Position numbers and translations under genes: made by a program | Part shown: piece by piece, positions 1 through 6,995 of the stretch | Layout of the letters: the number at the start of each line of letters is the position of its first letter | How positions within the stretch are numbered: position 1 is the stretch's first letter | Source of the DNA: CALBPI01 sp039821645 | Lineage (GTDB): Bacteria > Pseudomonadota > Gammaproteobacteria > Steroidobacterales > Woeseiaceae | Length of the DNA stretch: 19,622 bases | NCBI GenBank assembly: GCA_039821645.1 | Contig: JBCBNU010000051.1 | Location: forward strand, 1-19,622 | Reading direction: 5' to 3' | The notes under the pieces: generated by a model | Database searches by the model: none | Seen by the model: the letters and a program-made list of their open reading frames with translations, nothing else | Told to the model about the DNA's origin: nothing

Positions 1-788
1 TGAATACGGTGGACGAGCATCTCGATATGTTGATGGTATGCCACCATCTTGATCCAAAGATTGCTGAAGACGTCGCATTTGCGGAAAGTCGAATTCGACG
101 CGAGACCATTGCGGCCGAGGATATCCTCCATGACCTCGGTGCGTTTTCGATCATTGCGTCCGATAGCCAGGCGATGGGTCGAGTCGGCGAGGTGCTCATC
201 AGAACCTGGCAGACCGCGGACAAGATGAAGCGCCAACGCGGTCGACTGTCAGGCGAACAAGGCAATAACGACAACCTTCGCGTCCGCCGCTACATCGCCA
301 AGTACACGATCAACCCGGCGATCGCACACGGTATTTCCGATCACATCGGCTCAGTGGAAGTGGGCAAGCTTGCCGATTTGGTGCTCTGGTCTCCAGCCTT
401 CTTCGGCGTCAAGCCGGATCTGGTGCTGAAGATGGGCAGTATTGCGGCTGCGCCGATGGGTGATCCGAATGCGTCGATTCCAACACCACAGCCGGTCCAC
501 TACCGACCGATGTTCGCGAGCTTCGGGAAGTCGCTAACCGAGAGCGCGGTGACGTTTGTATCGGCGGCTGCTCAGTCACTGAATATCGGTGAACGCCTCG
601 GACTCGCAAAGCAAACGCTGCCGGTCCGCAACACACGTGATATCTCCAAGGCTGACATGAAACTCAACGATGCCTGCCCGGACATCAGTGTGGATCCGGA
701 GACCTATGAGGTGCATGCCGATGGCGAGCTCCTGACCTGTGAGCCGGCCGACGTGCTGCCAATGGCACAGCGCTACTTCCTGTTCTGA
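1..788 (+). CDS. ureC: urease subunit alpha, C-terminal part (5' end outside window)
   Basis: Catalytic subunit of the nickel enzyme urease, which hydrolyses urea to ammonia and carbamate in the cytoplasm. The reading frame is open from the left edge (first full codon at base 3), giving about 261 residues of a protein usually near 567 long, so roughly the N-terminal half is missing. The active-site flap motif MVCHHLD is visible near the start; its second His corresponds to the catalytic His320 of Klebsiella urease. SDSQAMGR follows and carries the Asp that ligates nickel (Asp360 in Klebsiella). The C-terminus ADVLPMAQRYFLF is the typical family ending. The carbamylated lysine and the other nickel-binding histidines lie upstream, outside the window. 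The gene is followed after one base by ureE, so it heads a ureC-E-F-G run; ureA, ureB and ureD are not visible. Identification is near certain from the recognisable family sequence. Confidence 0.98.
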   Translation, partial: NTVDEHLDMLMVCHHLDPKIAEDVAFAESRIRRETIAAEDILHDLGAFSIIASDSQAMGRVGEVLIRTWQTADKMKRQRGRLSGEQGNNDNLRVRRYIAKYTINPAIAHGISDHIGSVEVGKLADLVLWSPAFFGVKPDLVLKMGSIAAAPMGDPNASIPTPQPVHYRPMFASFGKSLTESAVTFVSAAAQSLNIGERLGLAKQTLPVRNTRDISKADMKLNDACPDISVDPETYEVHADGELLTCEPADVLPMAQRYFLF

Positions 789-789
789 G

Positions 790-1227
790 ATGACGATGAT
801 AAGAGCGACGGCTGTTGCGTCGAGCAACAGCGGAGACCCTGCGGATAACGTGGTGCTGGATTTTCATCACAGACACCGACGACGTTTGAGTATGAAAACG
901 ACATCCGGGCGTGAGTTTCTTTTGGATCTGCCAAAGGCGCGCGCACTCAAGAACAACGACGTGTTGGTACTGGATGACGGCTCACGGGTACGTGTTGTGG
1001 CTGCCGAAGAGGCGGTCATGAGGATTACCGCGGGTGATGCGAAGACGCTGATGCGCCTGGCTTGGCACATCGGCAATCGCCACTTGGCGGCGGAAATTCA
1101 CGCGGACCATATCGTGATGGCCGAGGATCAGGTGATCGCCAATATGGTGAGAGGGTTGGGGGGGCACGTCTCGTTGACCCGTGGGCCTTTCCAGCCTGAG
1201 GGCGGAGCATATGACCACGGGCATTGA
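790..1227 (+). CDS. ureE: urease accessory protein UreE, nickel metallochaperone
   Basis: Cytosolic dimeric nickel chaperone that hands Ni(II) to the UreG-containing activation complex. At 145 residues it has the usual length. The N-terminal domain contains the HHRHRRR and FLLDLP signatures (about residues 26-48). The metal-binding domain has AWHIGNRH with His93 and His98, the latter matching the dimer-interface nickel ligand (His96) of Klebsiella UreE. GPFQPEGGAY is the usual family tail motif. The C-terminal tail is very short (DHGH) rather than the long poly-His tail of Klebsiella, so extra nickel storage is likely limited. The start at 790 is chosen because the family N-terminus matches there and it lies one base after the ureC stop; an ATG two codons later (796) is an alternative. 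No convincing ribosome binding site precedes it, which suggests translational coupling to ureC. The 3' end overlaps ureF by 17 bases. Confidence 0.95.
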   Translation: MTMIRATAVASSNSGDPADNVVLDFHHRHRRRLSMKTTSGREFLLDLPKARALKNNDVLVLDDGSRVRVVAAEEAVMRITAGDAKTLMRLAWHIGNRHLAAEIHADHIVMAEDQVIANMVRGLGGHVSLTRGPFQPEGGAYDHGH

Positions 1228-1888
1228 TACAGCGGCGCTGTATCGACTCCAAACGTGGCTTTCGCCCTCTTTCCCTGTTGGCGCCTACACGTTCTCGCAT
1301 GGGCTCGAATACGCGATAGACGGATGCTGGATCACCGACGTTGAATCAACTGAACGGTGGCTGTCTGATCTGTTGCGATTTGGCACCGGTTACGCAGATT
1401 TGGTGTTCGTTGCTGCTGGCTGGGACGCGGACGACTCGGAGGCCCTGGCGTTGGCCACGGCCCGGGCGCTTGCAATGGCCGCGAGCAAGGAGCTGCTGCT
1501 CGAATCAACGGCACAGGGCGCGGCCTTTGTTCAGGCGATCGCAGCTTCCTGGCCTACTGAGGTTTGTGACTACTTCATGGGTTTGGAGCAAAAGCCCTAT
1601 TCGGTAGCGGTCGGTGCGGTAGCAGCAGCTCACGGCGTACCACGTCGAGGCACACTTCACGCTTTCGCTCATGCGTTTGTGTCGAATCTGATTTCGGCCT
1701 TGCTCCGTGCGATGCCGCTCGGCCAGACCGACGGTCAGCGACTCATTGCGGCGCTTGAGCCCATTGTGGACGAAGCCGTGGTATCGGCGGCTTCCACGCC
1801 GCTAGCTGAGGTCTCGGCGAGCACGCCGATCTCTGACATCGCTTCCATGCGACACGAGAACCAGTACACGCGGCTCTTCCGTTCCTGA
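1211..1888 (+). CDS. ureF: urease accessory protein UreF
   Basis: UreF bridges UreD(H) and UreG in the complex that carbamylates the active-site lysine and inserts nickel into apo-urease; it is reported to gate the GTPase activity of UreG. The 225-residue product is full length for the family. It opens with the conserved block LSPSFPVGAYTFSHGLE (about residues 17-33) and closes with the characteristic RHENQYTRLFRS, close to the typical HETQ-SRLFRS ending. The start at 1211 lies inside ureE and is preceded by a purine-rich gagggcggag stretch at 1199-1208 that can serve as ribosome binding site. The overlap with ureE supports co-translation. A 77-base gap separates it from ureG, the largest gap in the urease run. 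Confidence 0.96.
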   Translation: MTTGIDTAALYRLQTWLSPSFPVGAYTFSHGLEYAIDGCWITDVESTERWLSDLLRFGTGYADLVFVAAGWDADDSEALALATARALAMAASKELLLESTAQGAAFVQAIAASWPTEVCDYFMGLEQKPYSVAVGAVAAAHGVPRRGTLHAFAHAFVSNLISALLRAMPLGQTDGQRLIAALEPIVDEAVVSAASTPLAEVSASTPISDIASMRHENQYTRLFRS

Positions 1889-1965
1889 GTAGTGCATGGT
1901 GTGAGGGCTTGCAGCGAATGCGGCGTTGCAGGATATTGAGACGGGGCAAAATAAGAGGCGGAACT

Positions 1966-2580
1966 ATGGCCAAGAACGGCCCACTTCGTGTGGGGATCGG
2001 CGGACCGGTCGGTAGCGGCAAGACCGCGTTGACAGATGCGTTGTGCAAACACTTGCGTGATGATCACAATCTCGCAGTGATAACGAACGATATCTACACG
2101 CGTGAAGATGCGGAGTTTCTCACGCGATCGGGGGCGCTCGCGCCCGAGCGCATCCTGGGGGTTGAGACGGGCGGTTGTCCGCACACCGCAATCCGTGAGG
2201 ATGCGTCGATGAACCTGGCGGCCGTTGCCGAGCTCGAAGGAACCTTTGACGGTCTGGACCTCATCATCATTGAGTCCGGTGGTGACAATCTGGCCGCCAC
2301 GTTCTCACCGGAGCTTGCCGATATCACGATCTACGTTATTGATGTTTCTGCAGGAGACAAGATTCCACGCAAAGGTGGGCCAGGCATTACGCGATCTGAT
2401 TTGCTCGTGATCAACAAGATTGACCTCGCACCTCTGGTTGGTGCTGATCTCGGCGTTATGGATCGGGATGCCACCAAAATGCGCGGTGAAGCGCCCTTTG
2501 TGTTTACCAATATCAAAGCTGGTGATGGCGTTGAGACTGTCGCAAGCTTCATCGTTGAATCTGGTGGTCTGGCCGCGTGA
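1966..2580 (+). CDS. ureG: urease accessory protein UreG, SIMIBI GTPase
   Basis: GTPase that carries nickel between UreE and the UreD/UreF/urease complex, with GTP hydrolysis driving metal release. It is 204 residues, the normal length. The P-loop GPVGSGKT is at residues 13-20, the metal-binding CPH motif at 71-73 (Cys and His coordinate nickel in the UreG dimer), the ESGGDN switch region at about 103-108, and the NKID guanine-specificity motif at 150-153. The start at 1966 has a purine-rich aagaggcgga just upstream (about 1953-1962) and gives the family N-terminus; the open frame extends further upstream without family similarity. The gap before it contains a poor promoter-like pair (TTGCAG 1909-1914, GATATT 1932-1937, 17-base spacer) that I would not rely on. 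The stop codon overlaps the GTG start of the next gene. Confidence 0.97.
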   Translation: MAKNGPLRVGIGGPVGSGKTALTDALCKHLRDDHNLAVITNDIYTREDAEFLTRSGALAPERILGVETGGCPHTAIREDASMNLAAVAELEGTFDGLDLIIIESGGDNLAATFSPELADITIYVIDVSAGDKIPRKGGPGITRSDLLVINKIDLAPLVGADLGVMDRDATKMRGEAPFVFTNIKAGDGVETVASFIVESGGLAA

Positions 2581-3410
2581 GTGACCTTTCCGCGAGATTT
2601 GAACGTGACGGCTACGCGGTCATCGAGGGCGCCATGGCGCCGGAAGACTGTGTTCGACTTCGCGAGGTCGCAAGCAGGATCGTCGATGACTTCGACATCG
2701 ATCGTCACCGGACTGTTTTCAGAACCGATGACCGCGATGCAGGCCGCGACGAGTACTTTTTCGAAAGCGCAGAGCAAGCGTCATGCTTTCTCGAGGCAGA
2801 GGCACTGGACGCATCCGGTGCGTTAAGCAAGCCAAAGGCGCTCGCGATCAACAAGATCGGTCACGGTTTGCATGACGCAGATCCGGCCGTGGCCGAGTTC
2901 TGCCGACTCCCTGGAATCACGACGGCGCTGCGGGAATTGGGCTGGCAAGACCCGGTGCTGCAGCAGACGATGTACATCTTCAAACAACCCACGATCGGTG
3001 GCGAGGTCCGTTGGCACCAGGACGGCAGTTATCTGATGGCGAGCGGTCGTGGCGTGATGGGCATTTGGATCGCGTTAGAGCCGGCGACCCGTGAGAACGG
3101 ATGCCTTTGGATGCAGCCTGGTGCGCACCGCACACCATTGCGCGAACGCTACGCCGTCGACAATAAAACGGGTGATGCATCCCTTGAGATCATAGACGAC
3201 ACGCCGTGGCAAACAGAAGACCCTGTCGCGATGGAAGTACCGGCAGGATCGATAGTGGTCTTTTCGGATCACATGCCGCATTACAGCGCGCCGAATCGAA
3301 GCGTCCGCTCGCGTCACGCTTTTACGCTGCATGTGAAGGAGGCTGGGGATCAGTGGCTAGCCGAGAATTGGTTGCAGCGGCGAAACCCGCCATTCCGCCT
3401 ATATGCCTAG
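2577..3410 (+). CDS. PHYHD1-like phytanoyl-CoA dioxygenase family protein
   Basis: Predicted cytosolic non-haem Fe(II)/2-oxoglutarate-dependent oxygenase of the PhyH superfamily, 277 residues. The sequence closely resembles animal PHYHD1 in order and motif: INKIGHGLHD (91-100), MYIFKQP-IGGEV (132-144), the iron motif HQD (His147, Asp149), WIALEPAT-ENGCLW (164-178), distal iron ligand His235 in MPHYS, and the 2-oxoglutarate-binding Arg246 eleven residues later. All catalytic positions are present, so it should be active. The substrate is unknown; human PHYHD1 has 2-oxoglutarate turnover but no firmly settled substrate. The start is GTG at 2577, sharing GTGA with the ureG stop, which implies translational coupling with the urease operon. 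The only nearby alternative, GTG at 2581, is out of frame. The 3' end overlaps the convergent phosphoribosyltransferase gene in the palindrome CTAG. An oxygenase is not a standard urease accessory. Confidence 0.9.
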   Translation: MSDLSARFERDGYAVIEGAMAPEDCVRLREVASRIVDDFDIDRHRTVFRTDDRDAGRDEYFFESAEQASCFLEAEALDASGALSKPKALAINKIGHGLHDADPAVAEFCRLPGITTALRELGWQDPVLQQTMYIFKQPTIGGEVRWHQDGSYLMASGRGVMGIWIALEPATRENGCLWMQPGAHRTPLRERYAVDNKTGDASLEIIDDTPWQTEDPVAMEVPAGSIVVFSDHMPHYSAPNRSVRSRHAFTLHVKEAGDQWLAENWLQRRNPPFRLYA

Positions 3411-3970
3411 GGCTTAGCGGTCGCAAGAATCTTGGCAAGTCTCGGCCGGTTCGCCCGGATCTCTTCGTCCGTTAGCCCTTCTATAGAATGCGGGAATTTT
3501 AGCCAACGATCGGTTTCGTGCAGGTAGTAGTGCGGAATCAGGTCGGTTTGATTACGGGCAGGCTTATACCAGGGCACAGCAATCCGAATATCATGCGGTG
3601 CGTTGCGACGCGTCTTTCGCTTCAGCTCGTCGATAATCGCCTCGATTGTCCGCCCTGTGTCATATACGTCATCAACGATCAGAAGACGGTCTTCGAAACA
3701 GACGTTTTTCAACAGATAGCCGATCCCGTAGATCGCGATTTCGCGTGATTGATTGTCGATGCCGGAGTAGGAGGCAGTGCGCACAGCAATGTGATCGCTG
3801 GCGATACCGTGCCAAGCGAGATATTCCTGTACCGCGATGCCAATCGGCGCAGCGCCACGCCATAGCGCAAGGATGAAACTGGGCCGGAAGCCGCTGACGA
3901 GAATGCGTTCGCCCAGTCGGAAGCTATCGAGCAGCAGGTCTTCAGCATCGATGTAGAGCTTTTCGGCCAT
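3407..3970 (-). CDS. purine phosphoribosyltransferase-like protein (COG2236-type), copy A
   Basis: Type I phosphoribosyltransferase of 187 residues, probably cytosolic, expected to join PRPP to a purine base (salvage of hypoxanthine, guanine or xanthine). The PRPP-binding loop LLIVDDVYDTGRT is intact at residues 96-108. The acidic pair is Asp100-Asp101, and Asp104 occupies the place of the catalytic base Asp137 of human HGPRT. The pyrophosphate loop ALWRGAAPIGIAVQEY lies at 35-50. The C-terminal block YYLHETDRWLKFPHSIEGL is shared with the divergent neighbour and resembles the COG2236/Hpt1-type tail, so a purine substrate is plausible but not proven. ATG at 3970 gives a good family start. The gene is transcribed divergently from its paralogue, with 59 bases between the two starts, and its stop overlaps the stop of the oxygenase gene. 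Confidence 0.85.
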   Translation of the reverse strand: MAEKLYIDAEDLLLDSFRLGERILVSGFRPSFILALWRGAAPIGIAVQEYLAWHGIASDHIAVRTASYSGIDNQSREIAIYGIGYLLKNVCFEDRLLIVDDVYDTGRTIEAIIDELKRKTRRNAPHDIRIAVPWYKPARNQTDLIPHYYLHETDRWLKFPHSIEGLTDEEIRANRPRLAKILATAKP

Positions 3971-4029
3971 ACGTCAATGTGCCGCGAGCGAAAGGCGGAT
4001 GCAACTGCGCTGCATGCTAGTCTTGCGCC

Positions 4030-4626
4030 ATGAGAATGCGCCGCTTTATTTGCGAACAAAATCTACTTGAAGACGCCTACCGCCTCGGCGTGAAGATATT
4101 CAACGAGGGGTTCCGACCGACATTTGTTGTGGGTTTGTGGCGTGGCGGCAGTACCGTCGGCATCTACGTTCAGGAATGCTTGCAGCATCTTGGCGTTGAA
4201 ACCAACCACATTGCGCTGAGAACGTCGTATCGAGGGCTTGGCGACTACGAGGTGATGGTCGCCAACCCAGAACGCAATATCCGGGTTCACGGGACCCAGT
4301 ATTTGCTGGAGACGCTGAATGCCGAAGACCGCTTGCTCATCGTCGATGATGTCAGCGGTTCGGGCCAAACGCTGCGGGTGGTGCGTGAGCGCCTCAAGCA
4401 CAAACTGCGACGGAATCTGCCGGAGGCGATCCGCGTGGCGACGCTCTACCACAAGCCCGGTCGTAACCAGAGTGGTCGGAAACCCGATTTTTTTCTGCAT
4501 GAGACAGACGATTGGCTAGTGTTGCCCTACGAGCTCGCAGGTTTGGATATCGAGACGCTGCAGCAGAAAAAACCTGAGGTTGCGAAACTTTTGAGACCAG
4601 AGCTGCGTATCACGATGGATAGCTAA
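4030..4626 (+). CDS. phosphoribosyltransferase paralogue, copy B, with altered PRPP loop
   Basis: Full-length (198 residues) paralogue of the divergent neighbour, matching it from the N-terminal LLEDAYRLG block through GLWRGG-VGIYVQE (35-49) to the FFLHETDDWLVLPYELAGL tail (154-172). The PRPP loop reads LLIVDDVSGSGQT at 102-114. The acidic pair Asp106-Asp107 and the glycine/threonine of the loop are kept, but the position of the purine-PRT catalytic base is Gly110 instead of Asp. By analogy with human HGPRT this suggests it is not an ordinary 6-oxopurine transferase; it could use another base or act in regulation. ATG 4030 is the first start; ATG 4036 aligns equally well with copy A. It has a 59-base spacer before a methyltransferase-like gene on the same strand and may be co-transcribed with it. 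Confidence 0.85.
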   Translation: MRMRRFICEQNLLEDAYRLGVKIFNEGFRPTFVVGLWRGGSTVGIYVQECLQHLGVETNHIALRTSYRGLGDYEVMVANPERNIRVHGTQYLLETLNAEDRLLIVDDVSGSGQTLRVVRERLKHKLRRNLPEAIRVATLYHKPGRNQSGRKPDFFLHETDDWLVLPYELAGLDIETLQQKKPEVAKLLRPELRITMDS

Positions 4627-4685
4627 CTCGTCGCCGCGACATTCCTGCTACTCTTGCGGCCACGAAGCACGCTGAGTATTGGTCC

Positions 4686-5177
4686 ATGATGTTCTTTTTT
4701 GCGCTGGTGGTGACTGTGACGATCATCATCGTATTTCTGCATTGGTACAGTTATCACCATCTCAAGGAATCGATCGTTGGTCGACAAAACTGGGGGTTGA
4801 ATATCTGCTGCGGTAAGGTGGATGGCGGTGGTGTCAACGCCGACATCATGCAGCACAGCGACGTGCCGAACTTCGTACAGATTACTAATATCTATAAGCT
4901 GCCGTTCGAAGATGGCGCGTTCGAGACGGTCTTGTGCTCTCATACTGCCGAGCACATAGACGACCCAGATCGTTTTGATGCGGAGCTTCGCCGGGTTGGC
5001 AAAAAGGTGACTTATGTCCTGCCGCCAGTTTGGGACTTGGCGGCCGCACTAAACGTGCTTGAGCATCGCTGGATTTTCTTGTCGGCCCGCAAGATTCATG
5101 ATCGTTTGCCACCTCGCGTACCGCTGCCTTTCGCACGGCGAATTCAGGCTCGCCTGGGTCAGAAGATCGCCGCGTAG
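4686..5177 (+). CDS. membrane-anchored methyltransferase-like protein (class I fold, short)
   Basis: A 163-residue protein with one N-terminal transmembrane helix (about residues 2-20) followed by a compact SAM-methyltransferase-like core. The segment NICCGK (39-44) stands where the glycine-rich SAM motif I is expected, Asp53 may correspond to the acidic residue that binds the SAM ribose, and LPFEDGAFETVLCSHTAEHIDDP (from 72) is typical of methyltransferase type 11 proteins. The core is shorter than the usual 200 or more residues, and motif I lacks the usual GxGxG. Activity is therefore uncertain. The helix implies attachment to the inner membrane with the domain in the cytoplasm. The stop lies two bases from the stop of the convergent gene. 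Substrate unknown. The protein is probably real, given good family-like motifs and a reading frame that fits the gap. Confidence 0.72.
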   Translation: MMFFFALVVTVTIIIVFLHWYSYHHLKESIVGRQNWGLNICCGKVDGGGVNADIMQHSDVPNFVQITNIYKLPFEDGAFETVLCSHTAEHIDDPDRFDAELRRVGKKVTYVLPPVWDLAAALNVLEHRWIFLSARKIHDRLPPRVPLPFARRIQARLGQKIAA

Positions 5178-5179
5178 CA

Positions 5180-5572
5180 CTAGGGATCTACGGGCGAGTA
5201 CGTGGCTGCCTCGTCTTCGGTTAGTGTGATCACCTTGAGTGTCCAGTCAGTGAAGCTCGATACGACTTCAAATTTGAACCGGCCTTCTTCCTCAAACAAC
5301 TTCAGTCCGTTTCCGATTCCGCGAATTTTCATGATCTGGCTATGGAACCGCCCCGTGCTCGCATCGAGCAGCCGCAGCTCGAATCCTGCCTCGTTGCGAT
5401 AGTCGCTGTTCACTCGCCAATCCAGTAGCCAAGGACCATCAACCGTGAACGTCCTGGTTTCTCCGTTGTTTCGGCCTTTGAACCGTGCGATCTCTTCCTC
5501 GCTGAATGCGGGAGCCGAATTGATGCCCAGCAGGATTGCCGCGCAGATTGCAAAGCCACGGATTGAAGTCAT
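5180..5572 (-). CDS. small secreted protein of unknown function
   Basis: I do not recognise the family. The 130-residue product begins with a clear Sec signal peptide (MTSIRGFAICAAILLGINSAPAFS, probable cleavage after about residue 24), so a periplasmic or secreted location is expected. The mature part of about 106 residues contains no cysteine and looks like an all-beta domain, with alternating hydrophobic strands around FTVDGPWLLDWRV, GFELRLLD and RFKFEVVSSFTDWTLKV. ATG 5572 is preferred over the in-frame ATG at 5590 because a strong ribosome binding site (GAGGGA) lies just before it and the signal peptide starts cleanly there. It is divergent from the diguanylate cyclase gene and convergent with the methyltransferase-like gene. 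Confidence 0.75.
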   Translation of the reverse strand: MTSIRGFAICAAILLGINSAPAFSEEEIARFKGRNNGETRTFTVDGPWLLDWRVNSDYRNEAGFELRLLDASTGRFHSQIMKIRGIGNGLKLFEEEGRFKFEVVSSFTDWTLKVITLTEDEAATYSPVDP

Positions 5573-5575
5573 AGT

Positions 5576-5581
5576 TCCCTC
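5576..5581 (-). promoter_or_regulatory. ribosome binding site deciding a start
   Basis: On the minus strand GAGGGA sits three bases before the ATG at 5572, inside the longer purine run AGAGAGGGAA. It supports the shorter start for the secreted protein over the upstream ATG at 5590. Confidence 0.6.
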
Positions 5582-5678
5582 TCTGTTCATGCTCGCTAAC
5601 CGGTAGTGTTTAGTGCATTGGCCGGGCGTGCAAGTTCCGCAAGCTCAAGAGTTTGACACTACTTGCCGATAGCCGAAT

Positions 5679-6995
5679 ATGCAGGAGTCAACCGTCAGCA
5701 CCGCCGTTACCGACGCAGAGCACTGGAAGGCCCAGTATCGAGAGTTGGTCGCCGAGCAGGACGAGATGCAGCGCGACATGGATCGCACTCGCAGGCTCAT
5801 CGGTGAGCTGATTGGACTATTGTCGGCCTCCATCGAGTCAAACCAGGAACTTGCCGCAGAGGCAGGCACTCTGCGAACGAGTTGGACCCAGATAGCGAGT
5901 CCTCTCAACTCCGCAATGTTCGAGCAAACACGCGCACTGGCACCGAAGGTACTGGCGCAGGTCGATGTCGACGTTGGTGGGGCTGACCTCTCGACGCTCG
6001 AATCGCGTTTGCGCGAGGTAATTGCAGGTACACCCGAGATTGAGACGATATCCTCCCGGCAGCCGGTGTTACCCGAACATATTGAGTCATTGTTCCGTTC
6101 AGTGCTTGAGCACTATCAGGCACAGCAACATAGACTGAGTGAAACCGAGCGCTTCCTTGCGGAGGTTAGTGGAGCGCTTGCTGGGCTTGAGCAATACGTT
6201 GCCTCAGCACGTGCAGATATGGCGGCGGGTCGTGCGGCCACGGAAGGTTTACAGTTTGATGTTGCTGAAACCGTTGACTCAATAAAGCAGCGCGTTGCGG
6301 ACACCAACGATCTTGATGAACTTCGGTCCAGCGTGCGCGATGGTATATCAGCGTTGAGCGACCGCATGCGCGCATTTACTCAGAATGAGCGTGAACGTTA
6401 TGAGGCGGCGGAGCGGCGTAGCGCAGAGCTCGAATCCGAGCTTGCATCCTTAAAGGCCCATACGCACTCGCTGGAGCAGACGCTTGAAGCACAGGCGGGT
6501 AAGCTGCTTCGGGATCAATTGACCGGTGTCCACAGTCGACGAGCGTTGGATGCGCGTATCGAAGAGGAGGTGGCGCGACACCACCGACAGACTCAGTCGC
6601 TGGCGTACACGATCTGGGATATCGATCACTTCAAAAAGATCAATGACAATCATGGACATCCAGCGGGCGATCATATTCTGCGCAGTGTGGCGCAGACGCT
6701 TGAACGCTATACACGCGCCTCGGACTTCGTTGCGCGCCTCGGCGGCGAGGAGTTCGTGATCCTCTTGCCGGATACCTCCAAGCACAACGCAATGATCATT
6801 GTCGACAAATTGCGCGAGATCGTTGCGGCGAGCCAGTACGCCTTCGATGGAAACGATATCGCTGTCACGATCTCTTGTGGCGTCGCTACCCTCGGAGAAG
6901 GTACTTCGGCGGAGCAGCTCTACGAACGCGCCGATCGTGCGCTCTACCGAGCAAAACAGTCCGGACGAAATCGCTGTGAGGCGTCAGACGACTGA
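5679..6995 (+). CDS. cytosolic coiled-coil GGDEF diguanylate cyclase
   Basis: Predicted to make cyclic di-GMP from two GTP. The 438-residue protein has no transmembrane segment. Residues 1 to about 275 are mostly helical and charged, with likely coiled coils around 15-65 and 235-275 leading into the catalytic domain. This N-terminal region is not a PAS, GAF or receiver domain that I can recognise. The GGDEF domain runs from about 277 to 434: DQLTGVHSRRALD at the start, metal-binding Asp315 in DIDHFKKIND, the active-site loop GGEEF at 355-359, and the inhibitory I-site RASD (346-349) exactly five residues before it. Catalysis and product feedback are therefore both expected. ATG 5679 has only a weak ribosome binding site. 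The stop directly abuts the stop of the convergent GST_N gene. A yajQ gene, whose family includes c-di-GMP binders, lies about 11 kb away in this window. Confidence 0.94.
   Translation: MQESTVSTAVTDAEHWKAQYRELVAEQDEMQRDMDRTRRLIGELIGLLSASIESNQELAAEAGTLRTSWTQIASPLNSAMFEQTRALAPKVLAQVDVDVGGADLSTLESRLREVIAGTPEIETISSRQPVLPEHIESLFRSVLEHYQAQQHRLSETERFLAEVSGALAGLEQYVASARADMAAGRAATEGLQFDVAETVDSIKQRVADTNDLDELRSSVRDGISALSDRMRAFTQNERERYEAAERRSAELESELASLKAHTHSLEQTLEAQAGKLLRDQLTGVHSRRALDARIEEEVARHHRQTQSLAYTIWDIDHFKKINDNHGHPAGDHILRSVAQTLERYTRASDFVARLGGEEFVILLPDTSKHNAMIIVDKLREIVAASQYAFDGNDIAVTISCGVATLGEGTSAEQLYERADRALYRAKQSGRNRCEASDD

Noticed and set aside
739..789. 17-codon N-terminal extension of the ureE frame
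   Set aside because: It overlaps ureC in another frame and lacks the UreE N-terminal pattern; ATG 790 fits the family.
1909..1937. Promoter-like TTGCAG and GATATT pair before ureG with a 17-base spacer
   Set aside because: Only three and four of six consensus positions match, and the urease genes are probably read as one transcript.
5653..5681. Perfect -35 box TTGACA (5653-5658) before the diguanylate cyclase gene
   Set aside because: With a 17-base spacer the -10 position reads AATATG, which overlaps the ATG and fits poorly, so I do not call a promoter.
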